Source of the DNA: Puniceicoccaceae bacterium | Lineage (GTDB): Bacteria; Verrucomicrobiota; Verrucomicrobiia; Opitutales; JAFGAQ01 | Length of the DNA stretch: 64,000 nt | Direction of reading: 5' to 3' | Assembly (NCBI GenBank): GCA_028285755.1 | Contig: JANQOQ010000014.1 | Location: forward strand, 248,001-312,000 | In this document: positions 15,728 through 24,952 of the stretch, piece after piece | How positions within the stretch are numbered: the stretch's first letter is position 1 | How the letters are laid out: every line of letters starts with the position of its first letter | Program-made: the position numbers and the translations under genes | The notes under the pieces: model-generated | Told to the model about the DNA's origin: nothing | Database searches by the model: none | The model's input: only the letters and a program-made list of their open reading frames with translations

Positions 15728-16558
15728 ATGAATATAAGAATAAGACTTTTGAGCTTTTCCTGTTGCTTGCTGTTATCAGCACAGGGCTCTGAAGAAGCGC
15801 ACGAACGTGAACAGCAGTTCTTGTTCTTTTTGGAGGAAGGCTACATGCAGGAGTTTGAAGAGCACCAGATTTCGTTACAAACTTTGAGTTACAATGAATT
15901 AACGGATGTGGAGGATGGTGAGCAAACGATAACCGATTCAAGCGAAGTCTTGCTTGAATGGGAGTACGGTATTACCGAATGGCTCGCGGTCGAAATTGAG
16001 ATGCCTTACCTCTGGGTGGATGTTCAGGAAAGTGATGAAACGCTCGAGGCTAGTGGCCTGGGAGACATGGAAGTGGCAACCGTATTTAGAATGAGCGAGG
16101 AAGGTGATAAAATGCCTGCAATGGCCATATCATTTGAGGCTGCGTTGCCAACCGGTGATGATGATTCCGGATTGGGTAGCGGGGAGTTCGGTTGGGGCGT
16201 GGCCTTGAACCTCAGTAAACACCTGGGCTCCGGCCTTTATCTTCATTCAAATGTAGGTTGGGAGTTTACGGATGGAGCAACCGAAGATGAGGAAAGCGTG
16301 GATGAGCAAGAGCTTTTTATCGGATTGGCCGCAGCCTGGATCATACAGGAAAATTTAACGCTATTACTCGAGTATTTTATAGAAGAGGAAGAGGAGACGG
16401 GTGACGACGAAATCGAAAAATCGACCGCGGCTTACCTTGCACCTGCTATGGTCTGGACTTTCGAGAATGAAATCGAGCTGGGGGTAACCTATGCTATGGG
16501 CCTCTCCGATGATTCATTTGATTCTATTTTCGGTATCCGTGCGAGTGTAGAATTTTAG
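15728..16558 (+). CDS. Acidic outer-membrane beta-barrel-like protein
   Basis: I take the ATG at 15728 (276 aa); seven extra residues are possible upstream. A signal peptide (IRLLSFSCCLLLSAQG) leads into a strand-rich protein ending in Phe (SVEF), as outer-membrane barrels do. Alternating strands, the ALPTGDDDSGLGSG segment and the end motif resemble the transporter family that includes MetA of phenol degradation. It is very acidic, with runs such as EEEEETGDDE. It starts 23 bp after the kinase stop, so the two are probably cotranscribed and may work together: an acidic barrel, and a kinase with an acidic sensor loop. Confidence 0.65.
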   Translation: MNIRIRLLSFSCCLLLSAQGSEEAHEREQQFLFFLEEGYMQEFEEHQISLQTLSYNELTDVEDGEQTITDSSEVLLEWEYGITEWLAVEIEMPYLWVDVQESDETLEASGLGDMEVATVFRMSEEGDKMPAMAISFEAALPTGDDDSGLGSGEFGWGVALNLSKHLGSGLYLHSNVGWEFTDGATEDEESVDEQELFIGLAAAWIIQENLTLLLEYFIEEEEETGDDEIEKSTAAYLAPAMVWTFENEIELGVTYAMGLSDDSFDSIFGIRASVEF

Positions 16559-16628
16559 TTAACGAACAGGCTGAGCTTCCTGTGTTTAGAGCTTGCGCCG
16601 AAACCATGCGCAGATCAAATTAAGCACC

Positions 16629-17615
16629 ATGGCAGAAGAAACCGTAAGCTCAACGGTCAGCACAGAAGATTTGGAGTGGATTCATGCGCTCAAAAAGGAG
16701 CTCGCGAAGGTCGTTGTCGGCCAGGATGAGCTGATCGAGCGCTTGATTATTGGGCTATTGACGGATGGGCACGTGTTGCTGGAAGGAGTACCCGGCCTGG
16801 CAAAAACACTTACGGTCAAAACCCTTGCATCCTGTGTGAACGCCCAATTCAGCCGCATTCAGTTTACCCCGGACCTTCTTCCTGCGGACGTCGTCGGCAC
16901 CGTTATTTATAATCCCGAAAAAAACCGCTTTATCCCGCAGAAAGGGCCGGTATTCGCGAATATCGTGCTCGCGGATGAAATCAACCGGGCCCCCGCCAAG
17001 GTGCAGAGCGCACTACTGGAGTGTATGCAGGAGCATCAGGTAACCATTGGGGAAAACACGTTTCAGCTCGAAGATCCCTTCCTTGTGATGGCTACGGAAA
17101 ACCCCATCGACCAGGAGGGTACTTACCCGCTACCCGAAGCTCAGGTGGATCGTTTCATGTTTAAGGTGAAGCTCGGTTACCCTTCACGACAGGAAGAAAG
17201 GGTAATTCTGGAGCTGCAGGCAAAAACCAAGCGATCCTTCGATGTGAATCCGGTAGTCGATCCCCAGACCATCCTCGCTGCCCGCGAGCGTATCGACGAA
17301 GTCTACATTGACGATCGCATCAAGGATTACGTGCTCTCCATTGTGAATGCGACGCGTAACCCCGGAGACTACGGGCTCGATCTGGATGGCCTGATCGAAT
17401 ACGGGGCGTCCCCGCGTGCTTCGATTTATCTGATCCTCGGTGCCCGTGCGCATGCCTATATCAACGGGAAAAACTACGTCACCCCGCAGAACGTGAAGGA
17501 TGTCGGCCCCGATATCCTGCGACACCGCATTATGCTTACCTATGAGGCGCAGGCCGAGGAAATTACCGAGGAAGATATCATTGAGAAAATCTTTTCGAAT
17601 GTCCCGATCCCCTGA
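16629..17615 (+). CDS. MoxR-family AAA+ ATPase
   Basis: 328 aa from the ATG at 16629 (MAEETVSS); an upstream in-frame Met adds 12 weak residues. Walker A is G53-VPGLAKT-60, Walker B is VLADEINRAP, and the sensor-1 Asn is in MATENPIDQEGTYPLPEAQVDRF (Arg finger region), all typical of MoxR. These ATPases act as chaperones that assemble or activate enzyme and envelope complexes. They usually sit next to a DUF58 / von Willebrand factor A gene. Here the next gene is the peptidoglycan transpeptidase PBP2, 18 bp downstream, which suggests a cell-wall link. That is inference. Confidence 0.95.
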   Translation: MAEETVSSTVSTEDLEWIHALKKELAKVVVGQDELIERLIIGLLTDGHVLLEGVPGLAKTLTVKTLASCVNAQFSRIQFTPDLLPADVVGTVIYNPEKNRFIPQKGPVFANIVLADEINRAPAKVQSALLECMQEHQVTIGENTFQLEDPFLVMATENPIDQEGTYPLPEAQVDRFMFKVKLGYPSRQEERVILELQAKTKRSFDVNPVVDPQTILAARERIDEVYIDDRIKDYVLSIVNATRNPGDYGLDLDGLIEYGASPRASIYLILGARAHAYINGKNYVTPQNVKDVGPDILRHRIMLTYEAQAEEITEEDIIEKIFSNVPIP

Positions 17616-17633
17616 TGGGAGGTATTGCTCAGG

Positions 17634-19523
17634 ATGAGTGATGATTCCTTAAACCCGTTTGAGGCGTCTGAAGACAGCTCACGCCGTACGCTCCATGTGG
17701 GAATTGTGATGGTGTTGGCCTTACTGGTTCTCTGGGGATCACTCTTTTGGCATCAGGTTGTAAAGCACGAGGAGTATATTGAGAAGGAGTCGAGCCTCAC
17801 CTTTCGACGTATCTTGAAGGAGGGTGCCCGCGGCAGCATTTACGATCGTAATGGCGTGTTACTTGCGGGTAATCAGCCTCGCTTTTCAGTAGGTATAAAT
17901 GTGGATGAGTTACGGGAGGACTTCCAGCGGGAATACCGTGAGCTCCGTAAAGATGAAGACTTCATGGAGTTTCTGATTCAGACGGATGGTTCACTCACTT
18001 GGGAGGCCCGACTAAGGGTGATGAATCGTGTGGTGAACGAGGTTTCTGAGTTGCTGCAAAGGCCGCTGACACTCAATGAGGCGAGCTTCCGCAGACAATT
18101 TGGCGTGCGACTTTTACCCTTTATCATCGCGAAGGATCTCACCAATCGTGAATATGCGCGCCTCACCGAACAGCTTTCGCCCGAGTCTCCGATCCAGATC
18201 CTTGCCGAGCCTTATCGCTATTATCCTTATGGCTCTGCGGCCAGTCATGTGCTGGGTTATGTGTCCGATGGAGACATGGAGGATATCGATGTGGATTTCG
18301 GCGGATACGAAGATGTGCGCACGCTCAGCTATCAGCGAAAAATCGGGAAATCCGGTATTGAGCGGAGTCTCGACGCCCAATTGCGCGGCGGCATTGGTTG
18401 GGAAATCTGGCGGGTGGATCCCGTCGGTGTGCAATATGAGCTCTTTGATGAGAAAGAGGCGGAGCAGGGCAATGATCTTTACCTCACGCTGGATATCGAT
18501 ATTCAGGTGATGGCCGAAGCCGCTCTCGAAACGAAGGTGGGCTCCGCAGTCGCGCTGCTTGTAGAGACGGGAGAAGTCATTGCCTCGGTCAGTAAGCCCG
18601 GCTACGATCTCAACGAGTTCTCACCTGTCCTTACCCAATCGACATTCAATCGCATCAACGAAGAAGGCGGTTGGCTCAACCGTAGTATCCAGGGGCTCTA
18701 TCCACCAGGCTCGACGTTTAAGGTAGTCACTGCTCTGGCTGCATTAAATACCTCAGGGTTTAACCCAAATAACCTGATATACTGCGGCCCCAATTATCGG
18801 GTTGGGAACCGCCTGTTTCCGGAAAATCAGTCTTACGGGTACGGCAATATCGCTCTCATGCGCGCCCTTGCCGTGAGTTCCAATGTCTATTTTTACCAGG
18901 TGGCTCTGGAAACCGGCATACAGTCCATTGCCGATCAGGCACGTGTACTCGGATTGGACGAGAAGACAGGTATCGAGCTCCCCTTCGAAAGTGACCGCAC
19001 CCTCGTGCCCGATCGCCAGTGGAAGCGCGATGCCGGCCGCGGAGGCTGGGTGGATGGGGATACGGCCAATGTATCGATCGGGCAGGGAGATCTACTCGTC
19101 ACACCCCTGCAAATGGCACGATTGACGGCCGCCATCGCCCAGAAGCGGGAATTTCTGCCCGTAACACTCCTGCGCGATAAAAACACGACACTCTTTAACC
19201 CGCAGAAGCTCAATATTTCCGATTCCCGCTTTGACTACATCATCGAGGGCATGCGCCAATGTGTAATCGATGGAACCGGGAAATCCATGCAAATACCGGG
19301 AATTGAAGTCGCCGCAAAGACAGGTACTGCCCAGGTTTTCCCTGGGGGCATTGAGGAAAACCTTGCATGGGTCATTGCCTTTGCGCCCGTTGAAAATCCA
19401 CGGCTTGCAGTTGCGGTTGTCATCGAAAATACGGAATCCTCAGATCCTATCTACGGGGGCAGCACCGCCGGTCCCATCGCCAAATCCATCTTTGAGGAAT
19501 TCTTCGAAAAATATGGGTATTAA
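17634..19523 (+). CDS. mrdA: Penicillin-binding protein 2 (peptidoglycan transpeptidase)
   Basis: 629 aa from the ATG at 17634, with GGGAGG 11-16 bases upstream; the in-frame TTG at 17625 is too close to that site. A single membrane anchor lies near residues 22-38, a pedestal domain follows, then the transpeptidase domain. Active-site motifs are S360-T-F-K363 (PPGSTFK), S415-S-N417 and K562-T-G (KTGTAQ). The RGSIYDRNG and VLGYV motifs near residues 67 and 207 are typical of class B PBP2, which cross-links wall peptidoglycan during elongation. MreC, MreD and RodA, its usual neighbours, are absent. It follows the MoxR gene by 18 bp and is convergent with the FkbM gene. Confidence 0.93.
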   Translation: MSDDSLNPFEASEDSSRRTLHVGIVMVLALLVLWGSLFWHQVVKHEEYIEKESSLTFRRILKEGARGSIYDRNGVLLAGNQPRFSVGINVDELREDFQREYRELRKDEDFMEFLIQTDGSLTWEARLRVMNRVVNEVSELLQRPLTLNEASFRRQFGVRLLPFIIAKDLTNREYARLTEQLSPESPIQILAEPYRYYPYGSAASHVLGYVSDGDMEDIDVDFGGYEDVRTLSYQRKIGKSGIERSLDAQLRGGIGWEIWRVDPVGVQYELFDEKEAEQGNDLYLTLDIDIQVMAEAALETKVGSAVALLVETGEVIASVSKPGYDLNEFSPVLTQSTFNRINEEGGWLNRSIQGLYPPGSTFKVVTALAALNTSGFNPNNLIYCGPNYRVGNRLFPENQSYGYGNIALMRALAVSSNVYFYQVALETGIQSIADQARVLGLDEKTGIELPFESDRTLVPDRQWKRDAGRGGWVDGDTANVSIGQGDLLVTPLQMARLTAAIAQKREFLPVTLLRDKNTTLFNPQKLNISDSRFDYIIEGMRQCVIDGTGKSMQIPGIEVAAKTGTAQVFPGGIEENLAWVIAFAPVENPRLAVAVVIENTESSDPIYGGSTAGPIAKSIFEEFFEKYGY

Positions 19524-19544
19524 GTTATTAAGCAAAAGATAATA

Positions 19545-20450
19545 TTAGGAATACCTCCATTTCCTGTATCGAGCACCTGATATATTTTTGAAACGTATGA
19601 ACCAGAATGCCAAACCAGAATGGTATTGATCTGGGTAGTTTGCATGTCCTTGGGGGATAGCAAGCAGATCGTAGAAGTTTCCAGCATCCTTAAGGTGCTT
19701 AAAGCGTGCCAACTGGAAGCGATCATGTTTCGAGTTCCGCGCTCCCATGTTTTTGAAGAAATGGTAACCTAATGAGGAAAGCAGTGATTCAATATCTTCG
19801 ATAGAATGACCAAACCGTTCGAGAGCGCTTTTAACAACCTCTATATAGAGAATGGGTTTGTTCTGTTCCAACAAAGACCTACATGATTTTAAAACCGAAA
19901 ATTCTGCACCCTCCACGTCAATTTTTATGAAATTTACCGAAGAGATCTCTTCACGATTTACCCATTGGTCGATGTGGTAAACAGCTATATCATTCTCGTT
20001 TTTTTCTTCAACAGGCACAAAATAGTATTTCCCTGAATTCTGATCGTAGGTATGTGATTTTTCAAACGATCCGGAATCTGATGAAACAATGCCATGGTGA
20101 GGGATAATCTGCTCCTGCATTTTATTAATTGCGATGTTCTCAGTCAGTAATTGATACGTTTCAGGGTTTGCCTCAAACGCATATACCTTACCGCTATTAC
20201 CTGTAAAATGAATGAGCGGGACAGCAAACGTGCCAATGTGCGCTCCTATATCGAGAATAACATCATCGCTTTGAATAAAATTACGGAGCATTGCTAGTTC
20301 ATTGCGGGTATGTGCGCCGTATTCCTTAATTTGTTCAGTGATAATATCGCTTGGGAAGGCAATAAATCTGCCAAAGATTCCCTCAACGGTTTCATATTTA
20401 TCTGCACTTTCCACTGTAGAGGTATTGTGAGTCTGCCTTTGAGGTGTCAA
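19545..20450 (-). CDS. FkbM-family methyltransferase
   Basis: 301 aa from a TTG start at 20450 (no ATG is available before residue 54). The SAM-binding Rossmann motif is DVILDIGAHIGTFAVPLI, the acidic residue at the end of the second strand is in VYAFEANPETY, and VNFIKIDVEGAE marks the FkbM family. Such enzymes methylate sugars or lipids in surface polysaccharide and natural-product pathways. No glycosyltransferase or other pathway gene is beside it. It is convergent with mrdA (stops 21 bp apart). A palindrome (20468-20484) sits 18 bp upstream and may be an operator. Confidence 0.85.
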   Translation of the reverse strand: MTPQRQTHNTSTVESADKYETVEGIFGRFIAFPSDIITEQIKEYGAHTRNELAMLRNFIQSDDVILDIGAHIGTFAVPLIHFTGNSGKVYAFEANPETYQLLTENIAINKMQEQIIPHHGIVSSDSGSFEKSHTYDQNSGKYYFVPVEEKNENDIAVYHIDQWVNREEISSVNFIKIDVEGAEFSVLKSCRSLLEQNKPILYIEVVKSALERFGHSIEDIESLLSSLGYHFFKNMGARNSKHDRFQLARFKHLKDAGNFYDLLAIPQGHANYPDQYHSGLAFWFIRFKNISGARYRKWRYS

Positions 20451-20467
20451 AATTAAAACGTCTCGTA

Positions 20468-20484
20468 TGGTATTTGAAATACCA
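20468..20484. promoter_or_regulatory. Palindrome upstream of FkbM gene
   Basis: TGGTATTT-G-AAATACCA, 8-bp arms around one base, between the FkbM start and the terminator hairpin of the sufE transcript. Operator or secondary hairpin of the terminator; not decided. Confidence 0.4.
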
Positions 20485-20485
20485 C

Positions 20486-20520
20486 AAAAAATTGAGGCCG
20501 ACTTATATCAGTCGGCCTCT
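20486..20520 (-). terminator. Rho-independent terminator of the sufE transcript
   Basis: The stem GAGGCCGACT (20494-20503) pairs with AGTCGGCCTC (20510-20519) around a 6-base loop. On the minus strand it is followed by AATTTTTT, so it ends leftward transcription from sufE (stop at 20607). Confidence 0.85.
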
Positions 20521-20606
20521 AATAGGAGAGCTATGTATTTAGGGGAAATTTTGTAGAATTCTATTATTACAGTCTTTTTTTAAAGAAGTAAACGGAATAA
20601 TGCCTA

Positions 20607-21038
20607 TTATTTATTTTTTTCGAATTTCGCGAAGGATTGGATGCGTTCGCCCACTTGGGTAAGCCCGTTCCTGCGGTTGGGCGAGAGATGTTGAGTAACT
20701 CCCACTTCGCTCAAAAACTCGGGGTCGACGGTCAAAACATCGTCTGGAGTATGCCCGCTGTATAGATTACACAGCAGGGATGCGAAGCCCTTGGTGATCA
20801 TTGCATCCGAGTCTGCCGCAAAGTGACAGACATCTCCATCCATACTCGGCTTTAACCAAAGATTGGAGATGCAACCCTCGATGCGATACGCGTCAATCTT
20901 ATCGGCTTCATCCAGACCGTGAGCCTGCTTACCGATATCGATGATATAGGCCAGACGATCATGTGGATCTTCGATGACCGATAGATCCTCAATGAGTCGC
21001 TGCTTCTTCTCCTGGATACTGAGACCCGTCTGCGTCAT
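20607..21038 (-). CDS. sufE: SufE-family sulfur-acceptor protein
   Basis: 143 aa, the usual length. SufE takes sulfur from the cysteine desulfurase SufS and passes it to the Fe-S assembly scaffold. The active-site loop is here as EGCISNLWL with Cys56, together with the DPHDRLAYIIDIG start and the later ADSDAMITKGFASLL segment that are typical of SufE. No sufS or sufBCD is adjacent, so it is a stand-alone copy. It overlaps the preceding 73-aa gene by four bases. A strong terminator lies 87 bp downstream. Confidence 0.93.
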   Translation of the reverse strand: MTQTGLSIQEKKQRLIEDLSVIEDPHDRLAYIIDIGKQAHGLDEADKIDAYRIEGCISNLWLKPSMDGDVCHFAADSDAMITKGFASLLCNLYSGHTPDDVLTVDPEFLSEVGVTQHLSPNRRNGLTQVGERIQSFAKFEKNK

Positions 21039-21256
21039 CCAATGTCGTTTTTCGCTTTCTCAAACCAGCTTATCACTGCCTTGAGATAGTCTTCGCCGTA
21101 AGCCTGCTTAAACTTTTGGGTATAATCATCCGTGCTGGACTTTAACACCTGCAAACGTTTTTCGATGAAATCACTGCTCAATGATCCCTCACATTGAATG
21201 ATCATTTGCTTCCACGAGTTATAGTCGCGGGGTATATTTATTTCACCGTTACTCAT
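21035..21256 (-). CDS. Small hypothetical protein coupled to sufE
   Basis: 73 aa, not recognised, helical, with two Trp (NSWKQM and ISWFEK). No signal peptide. Its stop overlaps the sufE start by four bases (ATGA), which suggests translational coupling and a role with SufE. It begins 21 bp after the pnp stop, so it may belong to the pnp transcript too. Confidence 0.65.
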   Translation of the reverse strand: MSNGEINIPRDYNSWKQMIIQCEGSLSSDFIEKRLQVLKSSTDDYTQKFKQAYGEDYLKAVISWFEKAKNDIG

Positions 21257-21277
21257 GATTCGCTCACTCGGGTTCGA

Positions 21278-23449
21278 TTATTCCTCTTCTTTAGGCTCTT
21301 CAGGCTCGTCTGCTTTGGATTCACCCTTGGCGGCGTCCATATCGGCCATCGCTGCCTTACGGCTGAGGCGCACACGCCCCTTGTCGTCGATGTCGATACA
21401 TTTCACGATCATTTCGTCGCCCACTTTGCAAACATCTTCCACCTTCTTCACGCGGAAATCTGCCAGCTCAGATACGTGGACGAGACCTTCCTTACCAGGC
21501 AGACACTCCACAAATGCTCCAAAATCCTTGATGGAACGTACGATACTGCGGTAGATCTTACCCACCTCGATTTCAGCGGTGATCAGCTCTACCTCCATGA
21601 TCGCCTTGTCCATGGACTCCTTGGTGCGTGCATAAATACTTAAGCGGCCTGAGTTATCCTCATTGATATCAATATCCGCACCCGTAGTTTCGGTGATGCG
21701 GCGGATGTTCTTACCACCCGGTCCGATGAGAGCTCCGATCTTCTCAGGATCAATTTCCATCGCGTGGACTCGTGGGGCGTATTCATTCACATCCTCACGT
21801 GGTGCACTGAGGGATGCTTCCATGATATCGATGATCTTATAACGCAGCTCAGTGGCCTGACGAATACCCGCCTTGGCTACTTCGTGGTCCAGGCCGTTGA
21901 TTTTCAGATCCAGCTGGAAACCGGTGATACCATTCTTAGTTCCACAGATCTTAAAGTCCATATCGCCGAAGTGGTCTTCCGCTCCCAGAATGTCTGAGAG
22001 GATTACGTGCTTATCAAGCTTGTCGCCGTCAAATTGGGTAATCAGGCCTACGGAAATACCCGCAACCGTATCGGTAATCGGCACTCCCGCATCCATTAAT
22101 GCAAGGCAACCTCCGCACACACTTGCCATAGAGGTTGAGCCGTTCGAGCTCATGATCTCAGATACGAGGCGAATGGAGTAGGGAAATTCATCCTCACCGG
22201 GGATTACCGGTAGTAATGAACGCTCTGCCAATGCACCGTGGCCGATTTCACGACGACCGGGAACTCCAAAACGTCCTGCTTCACCGACTGAGAACGGTGG
22301 GAAATTGTAATGCAGGATAAAGCTCTTCGATGCAGGCCCGCCAGTCAGGCTGTCCAGATCCTGGCTGTCCTTGCTGGTTCCCAGAGTGGTAATGACCAGA
22401 GACTGGGTCTCGCCACGCTGGAATACCGATGTGCCGTGCGTGCGTGGTAATACATTGGTCTGGCATTCGATCGGGCGTAAATCCTCGGGGCTACGGCCAT
22501 CGGCGCGCTTGCCATGCTCAAGGATGTTATTGCGATAAACTTCTTCCTGGATGATTTCGAAGCACATATCGATTTGATACTCTTCGAATGCCTCTTCACC
22601 CACCTTCTCAAGAATGGCTGCTGAGACTTCTTCCTTGATCGCATTGACTGCATTTTCACGGTCTTGCTTTCTGTCCTGGAAAATGGCTTCAGACATGCGG
22701 TCACCCACAAGCTCCTGGCACATTTTCAGGATTTCCGGGTCGGCATTAAAGAGCTCAAATTCCTTTTTCTCCTTGCCGCAGAGCTCAGCGAGTTTCTTTT
22801 GGGCAGCGATGATGGGCTGGATGGCCTCTTGCGCATATTCGAGTGCTTCGATAAAGCGATCCTCGGGGATCTGCTCGGCGCTGCCCTCGATCATCATCAT
22901 CTCCTTCTCGTTACCCACATAAATGAGGTCGAGCGTGGAATCGAGCATCTGCTCGTTATTCGGATTGATGACGAAATCACCATCTATTTCCCCCACGCGC
23001 ACACAGCCAATGGGGCCGTTCCAGGGTACGTCGGAGATCAAGGTTGCCGCAGAGGCACCATTGACCATCAGGATGTCCGATTCGTTTACTAAATCTGCTG
23101 ACAGCAGGTAGCCAATAACCTGCACCTCATTCAAGAAGCCTTTGGGAAACAAGGGCCGCAACGGGCGGTCGCACAGGCGGGAGGTCAGGATTTCTTTTTC
23201 TGAGGGGCGTCCCTCACGTTTGAAATAGCCGCCGGGAAAACGCCCGACTGCTGAAAATTTCTCACGGTAATCAACAGTGAGAGGAAAGAAGTCTTGCCCG
23301 GGCCTCACATTATCCGCAGCAGTGGTGCTGACGAATACGGTAGTTTCCCCTTGGGAGATGGTCACTGCACCGCTGGCTTGCTGAGCGAGTGTGCCGCTTG
23401 AGATGGTAATTCCGAGTCCTTCGACTTCGACTGAGTATTTTTGTTTCAT
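21278..23449 (-). CDS. pnp: Polyribonucleotide nucleotidyltransferase (PNPase)
   Basis: 723 aa, the usual length. PNPase degrades RNA 3' to 5' using phosphate and works in the degradosome. Two RNase PH domains are present ([21 protein letters not shown] in the first; the [19 protein letters not shown] segment in the second), followed by a KH domain ([17 protein letters not shown]) and an S1 domain ([23 protein letters not shown]). The tail is acidic. It lies downstream of rpsO, the classic rpsO-pnp order, with a 170-bp gap containing hairpins that could control it. Confidence 0.98.
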   Translation of the reverse strand: MKQKYSVEVEGLGITISSGTLAQQASGAVTISQGETTVFVSTTAADNVRPGQDFFPLTVDYREKFSAVGRFPGGYFKREGRPSEKEILTSRLCDRPLRPLFPKGFLNEVQVIGYLLSADLVNESDILMVNGASAATLISDVPWNGPIGCVRVGEIDGDFVINPNNEQMLDSTLDLIYVGNEKEMMMIEGSAEQIPEDRFIEALEYAQEAIQPIIAAQKKLAELCGKEKKEFELFNADPEILKMCQELVGDRMSEAIFQDRKQDRENAVNAIKEEVSAAILEKVGEEAFEEYQIDMCFEIIQEEVYRNNILEHGKRADGRSPEDLRPIECQTNVLPRTHGTSVFQRGETQSLVITTLGTSKDSQDLDSLTGGPASKSFILHYNFPPFSVGEAGRFGVPGRREIGHGALAERSLLPVIPGEDEFPYSIRLVSEIMSSNGSTSMASVCGGCLALMDAGVPITDTVAGISVGLITQFDGDKLDKHVILSDILGAEDHFGDMDFKICGTKNGITGFQLDLKINGLDHEVAKAGIRQATELRYKIIDIMEASLSAPREDVNEYAPRVHAMEIDPEKIGALIGPGGKNIRRITETTGADIDINEDNSGRLSIYARTKESMDKAIMEVELITAEIEVGKIYRSIVRSIKDFGAFVECLPGKEGLVHVSELADFRVKKVEDVCKVGDEMIVKCIDIDDKGRVRLSRKAAMADMDAAKGESKADEPEEPKEEE

Positions 23450-23467
23450 ATATATCTGGTAACATCA

Positions 23468-23534
23468 CCTGTGCGAGTACGCGCAGGCCGAGTGCGGGTG
23501 CACTCTCATACGGGTTAGTTTGGGTACATACCCA
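23468..23534 (-). other. Three tandem hairpins in pnp leader
   Basis: Three inverted repeats lie in a row just upstream of pnp: 23468-23487 (8-bp arms with one G-T pair, 4-base loop), 23490-23505 (GAGTGC and GCACTC, 4-base loop) and 23521-23534 (TGGGTA-CA-TACCCA). In other bacteria a leader hairpin is cleaved by RNase III and then degraded by PNPase to autoregulate pnp. A similar role here is inference. Confidence 0.6.
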
Positions 23535-23619
23535 ATTCTGCTATTACTGGCCTCTTTGCATAAAGATTTCAATACGAAACCACCTAGCGCAGAAGCCACC
23601 ACAGTTTTATAAGGGTTGC

Positions 23620-23886
23620 TTAGCGTCGAATATCCAGACGAGCAATGATCTCCTTGTATTTTTCGAGATCATTTTTCTTGAGATAATCGAGCAATTTGCG
23701 GCGTTTGCTGGTCATCTTAAGCAGGCCTCTGCGGGAGTGGAAATCCTTGCGGTGCTCCTTGAGGTGCTCAGTGAGGTGCGAGATGCGTGCAGTCAACAAC
23801 GCAATCTGAACGTCGCATGATCCAGTGTCCTTTTCATGAACTCTGAAATCATTGATGATTTTATCTTTTTCTACTGTTTCTGACAT
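23620..23886 (-). CDS. rpsO: 30S ribosomal protein S15
   Basis: 88 aa, normal for S15, which binds 16S rRNA helices and starts assembly of the central domain. The conserved signature is present: [16 protein letters not shown], then [16 protein letters not shown], then [11 protein letters not shown]. It is transcribed leftward before pnp. The upstream region has structure that may be an S15 autoregulatory leader. Confidence 0.98.
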   Translation of the reverse strand: MSETVEKDKIINDFRVHEKDTGSCDVQIALLTARISHLTEHLKEHRKDFHSRRGLLKMTSKRRKLLDYLKKNDLEKYKEIIARLDIRR

Positions 23887-24020
23887 TTAACTTTTCTTGG
23901 TTCACAAGTCTTTGCCGACTCGATGGAGTCTGCATAATTCAAGCCAATTAGCCTAAACTATCGCTATTAACCCGGTTGCCCGGTAAGCCCTGCGGGTAAG
24001 CCATTTCATGAATGGGTTAC
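23887..24020 (-). promoter_or_regulatory. Possible structured rpsO leader
   Basis: Upstream of rpsO on the minus strand is a hairpin with GACTC arms (23917-23930, loop CATC) and a G+C-rich segment with repeated CCGGG/CCCGC blocks around 23960-24000. S15 in several phyla represses its own mRNA by binding such leaders. I see structure potential only, not a known family consensus. Confidence 0.35.
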
Positions 24021-24105
24021 CTAGCGTAAAGGTGTAGTAATGTCTTGGTTATCGGCAGATTTCAAGATTTTTTTATATTACATCTTTGTAACACTCATAG
24101 TGCGC

Positions 24106-24456
24106 TCAACGGATGCGTACGGCCCGCACAGTTTCATCTCCGCAACTTTGTTGTAGGCGCTTAAGGATGCCGCTTTGATCAAAGAGCAATTCACTGCGAA
24201 GGGTTGGGTTCGTGGTTGTAATAATCAGTGTGCCTTCATCGATACGTACCGGGCTGCAGCGATGCGCCCGCGCCTCGCCGACGATGAGCTTCCAATTGCG
24301 AATAATCTGTTCCTCGATCCGAAGCGGACTGATTTGGTATTTTTCGGTGATTGCTTCGATGAGTGTATCCAGGGTCTTCGCTTTACGCATGGGCGGGTCT
24401 ATGTAGTCCAGCGGAAGACCGCGAAATTCGTTGAGCAGTTGTTGCTGGGTCTTCAT
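24106..24456 (-). CDS. DciA-like protein (DUF721)
   Basis: 116 aa. The pattern fits DUF721/DciA: an N-terminal helix, then EEQIIRNWKLIVGEARAHRCSPVRIDEGTLIITTTNPTLRSELLF, with the conserved W-x-x-I/V-V-G and strands before the LxxxSELxF helix. DciA is the predicted loader of replicative helicase DnaB in bacteria that lack DnaC. Its start overlaps the stop of the thioesterase gene by four bases. Confidence 0.85.
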   Translation of the reverse strand: MKTQQQLLNEFRGLPLDYIDPPMRKAKTLDTLIEAITEKYQISPLRIEEQIIRNWKLIVGEARAHRCSPVRIDEGTLIITTTNPTLRSELLFDQSGILKRLQQSCGDETVRAVRIR

Positions 24457-24854
24457 GCGAAGTGTTTTTCAAAAGCGGCTACCACATACTCGGGCGGGCG
24501 TACGGGGGTGCCGGCGTGGTTGATGAAGCCATGCAAACTCTGTGCAGTGGTGATGGTCTGTCCCTCCTTTTCGATCTCGTACTCCATGCGGATGCGGGCC
24601 CGCGGTTGTTCCTTCAGGTAGCAGTGCACGGTGATGATATCATCAAAGGTGCACGAAGCCTTGTATTGGATATTCAGCTCAAGCACAGGCAGGTAATAAC
24701 CATTTGCCTCAATTTCGCGATAAGGAGTGCCTAAACTATCGAGTAACTCGATCCGTGAAAACTCGAACCAGGCAACGTAGCTCTCATGATGGGCGAACCC
24801 CATCTTATCAGTTTCCGCATAGCGCACGCGTATCTGGCTGGTCGAATGAATCAT
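24453..24854 (-). CDS. Hotdog-fold acyl-CoA thioesterase (4HBT family)
   Basis: 133 aa, standard for the YbgC/FadM type. The active-site pattern is V-R-Y-A-E-T-D-K-M-G-F-A-H-H near residues 10-23 followed by YVAWFEFSR, with Asp16 the probable catalytic acid. It hydrolyses short- or medium-chain acyl-CoA or acyl-ACP thioesters. It overlaps the downstream dciA-like gene by four bases. Its first 69 bp (24786-24854) are partly duplicated at 25860-25928. Confidence 0.9.
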   Translation of the reverse strand: MIHSTSQIRVRYAETDKMGFAHHESYVAWFEFSRIELLDSLGTPYREIEANGYYLPVLELNIQYKASCTFDDIITVHCYLKEQPRARIRMEYEIEKEGQTITTAQSLHGFINHAGTPVRPPEYVVAAFEKHFA

Positions 24855-24952
24855 GATATACTTTTATCTCGTAATTCCGGATTTTGGCAATTCACATTTA
24901 TAGATCAACGAATGAAATCTCTGGTAAACATCTTAGGCGGACTGGGTGTTGT

